Source of the DNA: Thiomicrorhabdus sp. Milos-T2
GTDB taxonomy: Bacteria > Pseudomonadota > Gammaproteobacteria > Thiomicrospirales > Thiomicrospiraceae
DNA: 64,000 bases
NCBI RefSeq assembly: GCF_000702325.1
Contig: NZ_KL370891.1
Span: forward strand, 828,917-892,916
Reading direction: 5' to 3'
The notes under the pieces were generated by a model that made no database searches, had not been told where the DNA came from, and was given only the letters and a program-made list of their open reading frames with translations. This document shows positions 1 through 7,486 of this stretch, piece by piece (the first letter of the stretch is position 1; every line of letters begins with the position of its first letter). Made by a program: the position numbers and the translations under genes.

Positions 1-1
1 T

Positions 2-265
2 TGGCCTATGATCCAAACTGGAAAATATGATTTTATTATTAGTGATTGGAATATGCCTCAAGTGTCCGGCATAGAATTACTAAAAAAAGTTAGATCTGAT
101 GTAAACCTTAAAGATACCCCCTTTTTATTAATTACCGCAGAAGCTAAACGTTCGCAAATTTTAGAAGCCTCTGATGCCGGAGTAGATGCTTATATTGTTA
201 AACCTTTTACGGCGGCAACTCTTAACCAAAATATTCATGAAATACTGCAAAATTTTAATAACTGA
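2..265 (+). CDS. cheY: Chemotaxis response regulator CheY (5' end cut by window)
   Basis: C-terminal two thirds of a single-domain receiver; the reading frame is open to the left edge, so the true start lies outside. The DWNMP motif carries the phospho-acceptor aspartate, TAEA carries the switch Thr, and VKPF carries the conserved Lys of CheY. The residues around them (SDWNMP, PFTAATL) are very close to enterobacterial CheY. In this family phospho-CheY binds the flagellar motor switch FliM. It lies 113 bp upstream of cheZ, the usual cheY-cheZ order. A second, more divergent CheY is encoded on the minus strand at 4898-5257, so this copy is the likelier motor-binding one (inference). Confidence 0.93.
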   Translation, partial: WPMIQTGKYDFIISDWNMPQVSGIELLKKVRSDVNLKDTPFLLITAEAKRSQILEASDAGVDAYIVKPFTAATLNQNIHEILQNFNN

Positions 266-378
266 TGGTAAATATTATTTATGTCGGCTAAATTGTAGTA
301 ATCAAATCAAATCCTCAAAGCTCTCTTTATTTTATAAATTAGCTTTTCCTATATAGGTTTTTATTTAAGGATAACCAT

Positions 379-1059
379 ATGACCTTTTCAACTCAGATAA
401 CGCTTGATATGGCGCAAGATTTAGTTTTAGCGCTTCAAACTGAAGACTTTTCTAAAGTAGAAAGTATTATTGATACAATGACGAATATTAGAGAATCTGA
501 GTTATATCAGCAGGTTAGTGAATTAACAACTAATCTACATCAAACGCTTGATGAACTGAATGATACTAGTCTGTTAATGCAAACAAAACACGATATTCCT
601 GATGCCACAGAGCGATTACAGTATGTAATACAGACAACCGAAGAAGCCAGTAATAAGACTTTAGATGAAGCAGAACAAGCATTACAGTGTTTAGATGGTG
701 TAAATGTTTTATTAGAAAATGAAATACCTGAGAAATTCTTAGAAACATTAAAACCTGAACTGAATTTAGTAGCCTCTAAATTGACAAATATTATGCTTGC
801 ACAATCTTTTCAAGATCTTACGGGTCAGGTTTTAAATAGAGTTATTTTAATAATTAGTTCTTTAGAGCAAAGTTTGATTGAGTTGATTGATCAGTCAAGC
901 CATGACTACCATAGTATTCCTGATAAAGAAGAAAGTTCTGAAAATAAACATCAAGCAGAAATGAAAGGCGTTGGCCCCAATGTTTCTCAGCAAGCAAAAA
1001 AGGATATAGTTGAATCTCAAGACGATATTGATGACTTGTTAAGTGACCTAGGGATTTAG
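379..1059 (+). CDS. cheZ: CheY-P phosphatase CheZ
   Basis: 226 residues, close to the usual CheZ length. Mostly long helices. The signature QDLTGQVLNRV has Asp146 and Gln150, matching the acidic residue and catalytic Gln that act on phospho-CheY in characterised CheZ. The extreme C-terminus, DDIDDLLSDLGI, is the acidic CheY-docking tail, joined by a flexible polar linker (about residues 180-210). The ATG follows AAGGATAACC at a sensible spacing. It sits between cheY and cheA; its product should speed CheY-P decay and set the tumbling bias. Confidence 0.95.
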   Translation: MTFSTQITLDMAQDLVLALQTEDFSKVESIIDTMTNIRESELYQQVSELTTNLHQTLDELNDTSLLMQTKHDIPDATERLQYVIQTTEEASNKTLDEAEQALQCLDGVNVLLENEIPEKFLETLKPELNLVASKLTNIMLAQSFQDLTGQVLNRVILIISSLEQSLIELIDQSSHDYHSIPDKEESSENKHQAEMKGVGPNVSQQAKKDIVESQDDIDDLLSDLGI

Positions 1060-1119
1060 GTTGTTTGATTTTTTATAGCGATATTTTTAACCAAGAATAT
1101 AAACAAGAGTTAGGTTTTT

Positions 1120-1182
1120 TTACCCTCAAGGGTTACCCAGAACCATTTGCACTCGTATATACTTTCGCGCAAAGATCTTATA
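1120..1182. repeat. Degenerate remnant of the GAGACC-type MITE-like repeat
   Basis: Within the 227-bp cheZ-cheA gap. The segment AACCATTTGCACTCG...CGCAAAGATCTT matches the end of the intact copies (ACCATTTTTACTCG...GCAAAAGTCTC in the copy ending at 7477). The stretch with CCCTCAAGGG recalls the variant remnant at 49070-49214. Only one terminus is recognisable, so this is an eroded copy. Confidence 0.5.
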
Positions 1183-1203
1183 GTGATTACATGGCAATTT
1201 AAA

Positions 1204-1219
1204 TGGCATAGTGATTGCT
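1204..1219 (+). promoter_or_regulatory. Candidate sigma-54 promoter upstream of cheA
   Basis: TGGCATAGTGATTGCT matches the -24/-12 pattern (TGGCA...TTGCT) with exactly ten bases between GG and GC. It lies about 77 bp before the cheA start. Found by eye only. Confidence 0.5.
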
Positions 1220-1295
1220 ATAAAATTTGGTAAATTAGTCCGATCACACTATTTTAAGAAATATCGGCTTTAAGAATTACCAAGAGGTGAACACT

Positions 1296-3335
1296 GTGGA
1301 TGAAGAGATTTTACAAGACTTTTTAGTTGAAGCATCTGAATTGGTGGATCAACTAAATGAACAGTTAGTAGACTTAGAGCATTCACCCACTGATGCAGAC
1401 TTACTTAACGCTGTTTTTCGAGGCTTTCACACCGTTAAAGGTGGCGCTGGTTTTTTAGGGATTACGCCTTTAATTGAAGTTTGCCATAGAGCTGAAAATG
1501 TATTCGATAAAATACGCAACGGTGATGTTAGCTATGATGCCCTAGCGGCAGATGTCATATTACGTGCTTTTGATGTTATTAGCGATTCGATTGAACGCTT
1601 AAATGACGGAGAAAGAGAGCTTCCTGCAAATAATCCTCAACTTCTTGTTGATCTTGACGCTTTAACCAAAGGTAATGCCGCTCCTGTTGTCGAAGCGCCT
1701 AAACAAGAAAGTAGTCTTCAATTAGCAGAAGGAGTTGATCCTGATGGTGATATGACAGATGAAGAGTTTGAAGCCTTGTTGAATCAAAGAGATTCAGGAG
1801 GGGCTTCTGATAATTCATCTGAAAACACGGGATTGTCTTTAGCTGAAGGCGTTGATCCCGATGGAGATATGACTGATGAAGAATTTGAAGCTTTACTGAA
1901 TCAACGTGATTCAGCTTCAAATGACAATGTAGCAGATTCAAGCACCTCTAAACTCGCTTTACCAGAAGGGGTTGATCCTGATGGTGATATGACGGATGAT
2001 GAATTTGAAGCTTTATTAAATCAAAGAGATTCCGAATCATCAGAAAAAACCCAGCCAAAAGTTGAAGCAGTATCTGCTCCTGTAGCATCAAATCCTTCAA
2101 CTCCTCCCGCTCCCAAGCCTGCAGCGAGCTCAACTCCAAAAACACCACCAGCTAAAGCAGCACCAAAAAATAACACGGAATCCACCGTTCGTGTTGATAC
2201 AAAAAGACTTGATGAGATTATGAATTTAGTGGGTGAGTTGGTGTTGGTTCGTAATCGTTTATTGACCTTGAGAGGGGCCGATCAAGATCTTGAAGATATT
2301 TCTAATGCAGTAGGCAATTTAGACCATGTGACAACTGATTTGCAAGCGTCAGTGATGAAAACAAGAATGCAGCCAGTTAAAAAAGTCTTTGGTCGCTTTC
2401 CTAGAGTGGTTCGTGATTTAGCTAGAAAGTTAGGTAAAGAAATTGATCTTGAACTTCAAGGTGAAGATACCGATTTAGATAAAAATTTAGTGGAAGCACT
2501 TGCTGATCCACTCGTTCACCTAGTTAGAAACTCAGTAGATCATGGCGTTGAAATGCCGGATGATCGAGTAGCAAGTGGAAAGCCAAAAAATGGAACGGTT
2601 ATTTTGGCTGCTCAGCAAGAAGGTGATCATATTCTGTTGTCTATTACGGACGACGGAAAAGGTATGGATCCTGATATGTTACGCCGAAAAGCGGTTGAAA
2701 AAGGCATGATGGATGAAATTAGTGCAAATCAGCTAGATGATAAATCAGCGTTTGAACTAATTTTATCAGCAGGGTTTTCAACCGCTGAAACCATTAGTGA
2801 TATCTCTGGTCGTGGCGTAGGGATGGATGTTGTTAAGAATATGATTACCAAATTGAATGGTAGTATTGATATTCACTCTGTTTTAGGAAAGGGAACAGAA
2901 ATTAGTATTCGTGTTCCTCTTACGTTAGCGATTCTGCCTACATTAATGGTTTCATTTAGTGAAGATAGTTATGCAATACCATTAACAAGTGTGCAAGAGA
3001 TATTTGATTTTGACAGTAGTAAAACCAATAAGATTGACGGACAAATGATGGTTCGTTTACGAGAACGCAGTATCCCGTTGTATTTTTTATCAGAGTGGCT
3101 TTCACCGCAGACTGTAAAAGAGGATTATCGCGGGGATAAAGTGATTATTGTTTCTGTTGGTAATCAGCGAGCAGGTTTAGTTGTAGAGCAAGTAAATGGT
3201 CAAGAAGAAGTTGTTATTAAGCCGCTTGGAGTAGGGTTAAAGCATGTTGATGGCTATGCAGGAGCTACTATTACCGGCAACGGAAATATCGCGTTAATTC
3301 TAGATTTACCTGGCGTTGTTCAGCGTTTTCAATAA
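1296..3335 (+). CDS. cheA: Chemotaxis histidine kinase CheA
   Basis: About 680 residues. Order of domains: P1 Hpt (GFHTVKGGAGFLG, phospho-His at about 45), a long linker with three copies of a 25-residue repeat (1722-2033), a Pro/Ala-rich stretch, P3 dimerisation (DEIMNLVGELVLVRNRL), P4 kinase with N box HLVRNSVDHG, G1 DDGKGMD and G2 GRGVGMD, then a P5 CheW-like regulatory domain. No ordinary P2 (CheY/CheB docking) domain is obvious; the repeats occupy that place. Two in-frame GTG starts exist (1287 and 1296). I prefer 1296 because AGAGGTGA lies about five bases before it and the protein then begins MDEEILQDFLVEA, as in relatives. The gene is followed after 12 bp by cheW. Confidence 0.96.
   Translation: MDEEILQDFLVEASELVDQLNEQLVDLEHSPTDADLLNAVFRGFHTVKGGAGFLGITPLIEVCHRAENVFDKIRNGDVSYDALAADVILRAFDVISDSIERLNDGERELPANNPQLLVDLDALTKGNAAPVVEAPKQESSLQLAEGVDPDGDMTDEEFEALLNQRDSGGASDNSSENTGLSLAEGVDPDGDMTDEEFEALLNQRDSASNDNVADSSTSKLALPEGVDPDGDMTDDEFEALLNQRDSESSEKTQPKVEAVSAPVASNPSTPPAPKPAASSTPKTPPAKAAPKNNTESTVRVDTKRLDEIMNLVGELVLVRNRLLTLRGADQDLEDISNAVGNLDHVTTDLQASVMKTRMQPVKKVFGRFPRVVRDLARKLGKEIDLELQGEDTDLDKNLVEALADPLVHLVRNSVDHGVEMPDDRVASGKPKNGTVILAAQQEGDHILLSITDDGKGMDPDMLRRKAVEKGMMDEISANQLDDKSAFELILSAGFSTAETISDISGRGVGMDVVKNMITKLNGSIDIHSVLGKGTEISIRVPLTLAILPTLMVSFSEDSYAIPLTSVQEIFDFDSSKTNKIDGQMMVRLRERSIPLYFLSEWLSPQTVKEDYRGDKVIIVSVGNQRAGLVVEQVNGQEEVVIKPLGVGLKHVDGYAGATITGNGNIALILDLPGVVQRFQ
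1722..2033 (+). repeat. Three 25-residue repeats in the CheA linker
   Basis: In-frame copies at 1722-1796, 1839-1913 and 1959-2033, each encoding a version of L(A/P)EGVDPDGDMTD followed by (E/D)EFEALLNQRDS. Spacers are Ser/Asn-rich. Protein identity is near complete, while synonymous positions differ between copies. That points to retention of the peptide rather than very recent duplication. Confidence 0.9.
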
Positions 3336-3347
3336 GGAAAGATTGAG

Positions 3348-3839
3348 ATGGAAATGGTAAAAGAAAACCTATCTACATCAGTATCTTCAATGACAGCTAT
3401 GGAAGAAGATGAATATACAGGGCCAAGTGCGCGTTGTGTATTATTTACCATGGAAGATGAAATTTATGGTGTTCATGTCAAAAAAATACGAGAAGTTTTA
3501 CGAGTGGGTAATATTCGTAAAGTAGAGGGAGCAGATTATCATATTCTTGGGGTAATCAATGTTCGAGGCGTTATTGTAACTGTGGTTGATACTCGAATTA
3601 TATTTGGAATGCCTTCAAAAGAAGTGACGGATCATTCTCGAATTATTATTGTGGAACTTGATGATGAACGCACTGTTGGAATGTTAGTTGATTTTGTGAT
3701 GGAAGTTAAAGATATTCCTGAAAATCGTTTTGAAGCTTTATCAGCGACAAAAGAGAATGCATCAAGATATATTCAAAGCATTGCTCACTTTGAAGATAAT
3801 GTGATTATATTGATTGAAATAGATAATTTATTTTCGTAG
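3348..3839 (+). CDS. cheW: CheW-like chemotaxis coupling protein
   Basis: 163 residues. An N-terminal polar tail of about 25 residues precedes one CheW domain (CVLFTMEDEIYGVHV, then GVINVRGVIVTVVDTR, the conserved NxRG signature, then the second beta barrel). It should couple receptors to CheA in the membrane-proximal array. AAGGAAAG precedes the ATG. Directly downstream of cheA, so co-transcribed. A second CheW-domain protein at 5337-5861 is more like canonical CheW; this one could serve another receptor set (inference). Confidence 0.9.
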   Translation: MEMVKENLSTSVSSMTAMEEDEYTGPSARCVLFTMEDEIYGVHVKKIREVLRVGNIRKVEGADYHILGVINVRGVIVTVVDTRIIFGMPSKEVTDHSRIIIVELDDERTVGMLVDFVMEVKDIPENRFEALSATKENASRYIQSIAHFEDNVIILIEIDNLFS

Positions 3840-3872
3840 ATAAAATTGAGTTTTAACGTAATGATTGTTGAT

Positions 3873-3896
3873 AAGCCGCTTTTAAGCGGTTTTTTA
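3873..3896 (+). terminator. Rho-independent terminator after cheW
   Basis: CCGCTT-TT-AAGCGG hairpin followed by a run of T, 35 bp after the cheW stop. Ends the cheA-cheW transcript. Confidence 0.85.
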
Positions 3897-3957
3897 TTGC
3901 ACTAAACAAGGTAAAACAGAACGATTAGAATTTAGACAGGAGTAAGCTTTATTTTTT

Positions 3958-4245
3958 GGGTATCCATATTTTGTGATTGATTATCCAGTATTGTAAAAAT
4001 TAACCACGAAGACACAGAGGCACGAAGATAAAAAAAATAAATAAAAGTGATTAGAAAATCATAGCCTAACGAACATAAGTTATTTCTATAAGCTCTGTAT
4101 TTGTAAACTTTAAAAGCGATTAATTTATTACGTTTAATGTGGTTATTCGTTAAATTTAAGCTGGTATTAAATATTAGAAATCTTCGTGCTTTCGTGTCTT
4201 CGTGGTTAAAAGATTTATTTAATCAATCATAAAATACATATACCC
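3958..4245. repeat. 288-bp nested inverted-repeat (MITE-like) element
   Basis: Outer imperfect terminal inverted repeats of about 26 bp (3958-3983 and 4220-4245; GGGTAT...TGATTGATTA and its complement). Inside them is a second pair of about 30 bp (4000-4029 and 4180-4209) built on TTAACCACGAAGACAC...GCACGAAGAT. The centre (4030-4179) is AT-rich with no open frame. The right end abuts the stop codon of the FlhB-tail gene. It fills most of the gap between the convergent cheW and FlhB-tail genes. Confidence 0.75.
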
Positions 4246-4526
4246 TATTTTTTTAAAGGTTCTTTACCACTCAACTGATAAGCAAAGATTAACACTTGAG
4301 CAACCGCTTCATACAAAGCTTCAGGAATTTCTTGGTCTAGTTCAACTTGGCTGAGTAATTCAACGAGTTCTTCATTTTGTTGAATAGGGATGTTGTTGGC
4401 TTTGGCGGCTTCAATAATTTCTTGAGCAATATAACCTCGACCTTTAGCTGTGACTTTTGGTGCGCCACTTCCTTCATATTCGAGTGAAATAGCTAGATCA
4501 TCTGCTAGGTTTTCTTTTTTACTCAT
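4245..4526 (-). CDS. FlhB C-terminal-domain-like protein
   Basis: 93 residues matching only the cytoplasmic tail of the export gate protein FlhB/EscU: residues 24-90 (PKVTAKGRGYIAQEIIEAAK, then NNIPIQQNEELVELLSQVEL, then PEALYEAVAQVLIFAY). It lacks the four TM helices and the NPTH autocleavage motif; in its place is KVTAKG. Such stand-alone FlhB tails (FlhX/YlqH type) occur beside fliK in other bacteria and can stand in for the cleaved FlhB tail in substrate switching. Here a FliK-like gene lies upstream in the same orientation. A terminator at 4571-4598 separates it from the STAS gene, so it may have its own transcript. Confidence 0.85.
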   Translation of the reverse strand: MSKKENLADDLAISLEYEGSGAPKVTAKGRGYIAQEIIEAAKANNIPIQQNEELVELLSQVELDQEIPEALYEAVAQVLIFAYQLSGKEPLKK

Positions 4527-4570
4527 GAGAATTTTCGAAGAAGTGGTTTGGAATTAACTATTTTAGACAT

Positions 4571-4598
4571 AAAAAAAGCGGTTAAAACCGCTTTTTTT
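4571..4598. terminator. Symmetric terminator overlapping the STAS gene stop
   Basis: AAAAAAAGCGGTT-AA-AACCGCTTTTTTT, a perfect 13-bp stem with A and T runs on both sides. Works in either direction; on the minus strand it ends the cheW-cheY-STAS transcript, and its T run includes part of the STAS stop codon. Confidence 0.85.
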
Positions 4599-4869
4599 AA
4601 AAAGATAATGCTTTTTCAATACCAATCTTTTTGGCACTGGTCGTGAGTATTTCTGGCGTGTTTTGCCAAACAACATTTTTACCATTTTCGTTAGCAGTAT
4701 TGACTAGGGCTAATAAACTTTGCAGTCCAGAAGTATCAATTGTTTCTAATGTAGAGGCATCAATTTCAATTTGGTCGCCAGCATCATTAAATTGTTTATT
4801 TAACTCATTATATTGAGCATCAATATGATGAATAGTTAAGCTTTCTGGAAGTTGAATGGCATCGCTCAT
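4597..4869 (-). CDS. STAS-domain protein (anti-anti-sigma-like)
   Basis: 90 residues, a single STAS domain (NTP-binding SpoIIAA-like fold). IDASTLETIDTSGLQSLLAL contains the conserved DTSG with Ser47, the residue phosphorylated in SpoIIAA-type proteins. The frame stays open further upstream into the preceding cheY, but the start at 4869 has AGGGG seven bases ahead and gives a standard STAS N-terminus. Located 28 bp after a cheY and upstream of an FlhB-tail gene. A CheY-STAS pairing suggests a partner-switch input into chemotaxis; no kinase or phosphatase partner is visible here. Confidence 0.85.
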   Translation of the reverse strand: MSDAIQLPESLTIHHIDAQYNELNKQFNDAGDQIEIDASTLETIDTSGLQSLLALVNTANENGKNVVWQNTPEILTTSAKKIGIEKALSF

Positions 4870-4897
4870 GATATAGCCCCTATCAAAGTTAAGAGAT

Positions 4898-5257
4898 TTA
4901 AAGCACTCGGTTAATAACGGAAAGTAATTTTTCTGGGCTGAAAGGTTTAACAATCCAACCAGTAGCACCAGCTTCTTTACCTTTTGTTTTCATGTCACCA
5001 GAAGACTCGGTAGTTAAACAAAGTATTGGTGTGAATTTAAAATTTGGCATAGCTCTAAGTGCAGTGATTAATTCGATACCATTCATGTTTGGCATGTTGA
5101 TATCGGTCACAATTAAATCAAAATGATTTTGTTTTGCGATTTCTAATGCAACAGCACCGTCTTCAGCTTCAGTTACATCATGCCCGGCAGATTTTAAGGA
5201 CATGCTTACCATTTGTCTCATCGATTTAGAATCATCCACAGCTAAGATTTTTGACAT
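4898..5257 (-). CDS. Single-domain response regulator, CheY type
   Basis: 119 residues, one receiver domain: acidic pair DD at 8-9, phospho-acceptor Asp52 in TDINMP, switch Thr in LTTESSG, Lys104 in WIVKPF. It resembles the CheY of polar-flagellate or alternative chemotaxis clusters more than the motor-type CheY at the window's left edge. Encoded between a CheW and a STAS gene in one direction. The target (motor, STAS partner or phosphate sink) cannot be decided from sequence. Confidence 0.92.
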   Translation of the reverse strand: MSKILAVDDSKSMRQMVSMSLKSAGHDVTEAEDGAVALEIAKQNHFDLIVTDINMPNMNGIELITALRAMPNFKFTPILCLTTESSGDMKTKGKEAGATGWIVKPFSPEKLLSVINRVL

Positions 5258-5336
5258 CTCACTACTCTCACTTTTTTGAAATTGTATATTTAAATATAGT
5301 TAAGTTTTGACTAAGTTTTGAACATTATACCGTCGG

Positions 5337-5861
5337 TTATTCTATATTTAAGGCTTTTTTTATGTAGGTTAAAATACCATCATTAATTAACTGGTCTACA
5401 TGTAAAACAATTACCATTTTATCGGCAACAGTTGCCAGTCCATTTACATATTCTGTGTGAATGGTACCAGCCATTTCTGGAGAGGGTTGAAGTTGACTCT
5501 CTTTTAAAGAATAGACATCTGAAACACCGTCAACAACCAGTCCAATGATTTTTTGAGAACCGCTGGCATCTTGTGAACGTACAATTATCACAACCGTTGA
5601 ATCATTGTAGGTTAGGTCTTGCAAACCAAATCGAACTCTTAAGTCAACAATCGGTACTACAGAACCCCTTAAATTAATGACTCCCATGACATAATCTGGG
5701 GTGTTAGGAATTGCTGTGGTTTTTTCCCAACCTGTAATTTCTTGAACACGCAGGATATCAACGCCATATTCTTCGCTGCCTAATACAAAGCTTAATACTT
5801 GATCATCAACGGCTTCGTTTTGCTCTATGTGCTCTTGAATAGCATCCAAGTTTTTATCCAT
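5337..5861 (-). CDS. cheW: Chemotaxis coupling protein CheW
   Basis: 174 residues. CheW domain from about residue 20: VLSFVLGSEEYGVDILRVQEI, then GVINLRGSVVPIVDLR (NLRG signature), IVVDGVSDVYSLKESQLQPSP and ADKMVIVLHVDQL. Compared with the CheW at 3348 it has the canonical bulk sequence, so it is the likelier housekeeping coupler between receptors and CheA. First gene of a minus-strand set (cheW, cheY, STAS). About 230 bp of AT-rich DNA separates it from the FliK-like gene upstream, enough for its own promoter. Confidence 0.95.
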   Translation of the reverse strand: MDKNLDAIQEHIEQNEAVDDQVLSFVLGSEEYGVDILRVQEITGWEKTTAIPNTPDYVMGVINLRGSVVPIVDLRVRFGLQDLTYNDSTVVIIVRSQDASGSQKIIGLVVDGVSDVYSLKESQLQPSPEMAGTIHTEYVNGLATVADKMVIVLHVDQLINDGILTYIKKALNIE

Positions 5862-6093
5862 GTTGGCTATCTCTCTTTGATTTGCTAGTTTTAATATTAA
5901 AATTAATCAAAATTATCTTAAATGATAAACATTACATTATAAATTGATAGGTTGGGTTTAGTTAATTAAAACATTCCTAATAAAACATTTTTAATAAAAC
6001 GTTATAAAAGAGTATTGAACTAATGCCCTTTTATAGTATGAAAAGAGTAAAGCAATTATGCTGCCAATTTTTAAATGGTTGTTTAGTCAGGTT

Positions 6094-7143
6094 TTAAATT
6101 TTAATGTCAATTAAGGCCATTTTAGTCGAGTTATCTGTCTTAACAGGCTTTTGGGCAGAAATTTGAATGTTATTCACGGTGAGATCATTAGCAATTAAAG
6201 CCTGTTTAAGAGTATCTAGCTGATTAACTACCTTGTCTTGTAAAGTTTCAGTCTCGCACCATAAGTAACAATCAATATTGCCATTTTCTGACAGCTTTAG
6301 TTTTACGGAAAGTAGACCTTCATCAAGTGTTGAATCAATATAAGCTTCCCATTGATTATTTTTGTGTTGTTGGATTTTTCTAAACTCTATATTGTCTTTG
6401 ATATGGTTGGGTGAACTTTCATAAGGCATTTCTAAAGGAGTGACCAATGGGTTTTCAAAAAGTTGTACCTGTTGAACGGTCAGTCGGCTTAAAGCTTGAT
6501 TAAGCAAGTTAGCCAGTTTGTTTAAACTAGTAGAAGGTTTTTGTTGTTGTAGTTCAGAAACTTGCTGTTGTAACTGAAGAACTTGATTTTTTAGGTCATT
6601 TTTCAGTGTGGCTGAAGACTCTTTTTTGGATGGAGAGGCTAATTTTGATTCTAGAAATAGCCCACTATCACTGAGCTTTTGTTTTAAACTCTCGGCATTT
6701 AATGTTAAGTTTTTTTTGGTTGCTTGATCCAATAACTGTTGTAACGGGATTTGAAGGCTAGGCGGCAAAGATTGCAAGAGGTTAATTTGTTGAAACACTT
6801 GAGATAATGGTGCTTGAAGGGGTATAAATTGCCGATAAGCACTTTGTGCTACATTTGGAGTATTTGAATTACCGCTTGTATTGGCTTGTGGTTGGGTAAT
6901 TGATAATTTAATTTCAGGGGATACCTGATTCACTTTAACTTGAACAGTGCCTGATTGAGTAACCGGTTGTTTGGTATTTGCAATAAAAGTTTGATTGCCA
7001 ATGTTTAATTGAGCTTGATTATTGCTTAACGGTTTTATGGTAGCCGTTAATAATTGGCCTACTTGAAGTAAGTTTGACAATGGCGCATTAGATTTAACTG
7101 TTAATGCATTTGCTTGGATTAAATTATTGGATACGGTAACCAT
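6094..7143 (-). CDS. fliK: FliK-like flagellar hook-length control protein
   Basis: 349 residues. The N-terminal half is low-complexity, rich in Gln, Asn, Ser and Leu, with a Gln-rich coiled stretch (QVLQLQQQVSELQQQ) near the middle. The C-terminal ~90 residues fit the FliK C-terminal domain (Flg_hook): LLSVKLKLSENGNIDCYLWC, then helices with LDTLKQALIANDLTVNNIQI. FliK is exported as a ruler and its C-domain contacts the FlhB tail to stop hook growth. The nearby FlhB-tail gene supports this reading. The N-terminal half is too divergent to assign more precisely. Confidence 0.75.
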   Translation of the reverse strand: MVTVSNNLIQANALTVKSNAPLSNLLQVGQLLTATIKPLSNNQAQLNIGNQTFIANTKQPVTQSGTVQVKVNQVSPEIKLSITQPQANTSGNSNTPNVAQSAYRQFIPLQAPLSQVFQQINLLQSLPPSLQIPLQQLLDQATKKNLTLNAESLKQKLSDSGLFLESKLASPSKKESSATLKNDLKNQVLQLQQQVSELQQQKPSTSLNKLANLLNQALSRLTVQQVQLFENPLVTPLEMPYESSPNHIKDNIEFRKIQQHKNNQWEAYIDSTLDEGLLSVKLKLSENGNIDCYLWCETETLQDKVVNQLDTLKQALIANDLTVNNIQISAQKPVKTDNSTKMALIDIKI

Positions 7144-7318
7144 CGTTTAATTCAAAATTAAAAAAGCTTTACTTGCAAGGAATATCTGACAATTATATTT
7201 AATATTTGTCGGTTGAGCGATTTAGTCCCGACTAAATACAATTTATGAGTACAAAATAAGCATATCAAGTGATAAGCTTAATTCTATTAAGGTAATTTAT
7301 TGCTTTTAATTTTTATTT

Positions 7319-7477
7319 GAGACCTTTGCACGAGATAGGTGCGAAAGAAAAATGAGGGAAAATTTGCCTGATTGCGGCGGAAAACGTAGGGAATAGCTAG
7401 CTATTCGCAAGTTTTTCAACAAAAATCGGGTGAATTTTAACCATTTTTACTCGTACATACTCTCGTGCAAAAGTCTC
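7319..7477 (+). repeat. MITE-like repeat, intact 159-bp copy A
   Basis: Terminal inverted repeats GAGACCTTTGCACGAGA and TCTCGTGCAAAAGTCTC. The interior has GAATAGCTAGCTATTC (a 16-bp palindrome) and arms that can fold. It carries no convincing gene. It lies directly upstream of cheR, and an open frame continuous with cheR begins inside it. Confidence 0.92.
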
Positions 7478-7486
7478 TATTTATAT

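Noticed and set aside
4000-4209. CRISPR-like array suggested by repeated CACGAAG words
   Set aside because: The words form inverted arms of one element, not direct repeats with regular spacers.
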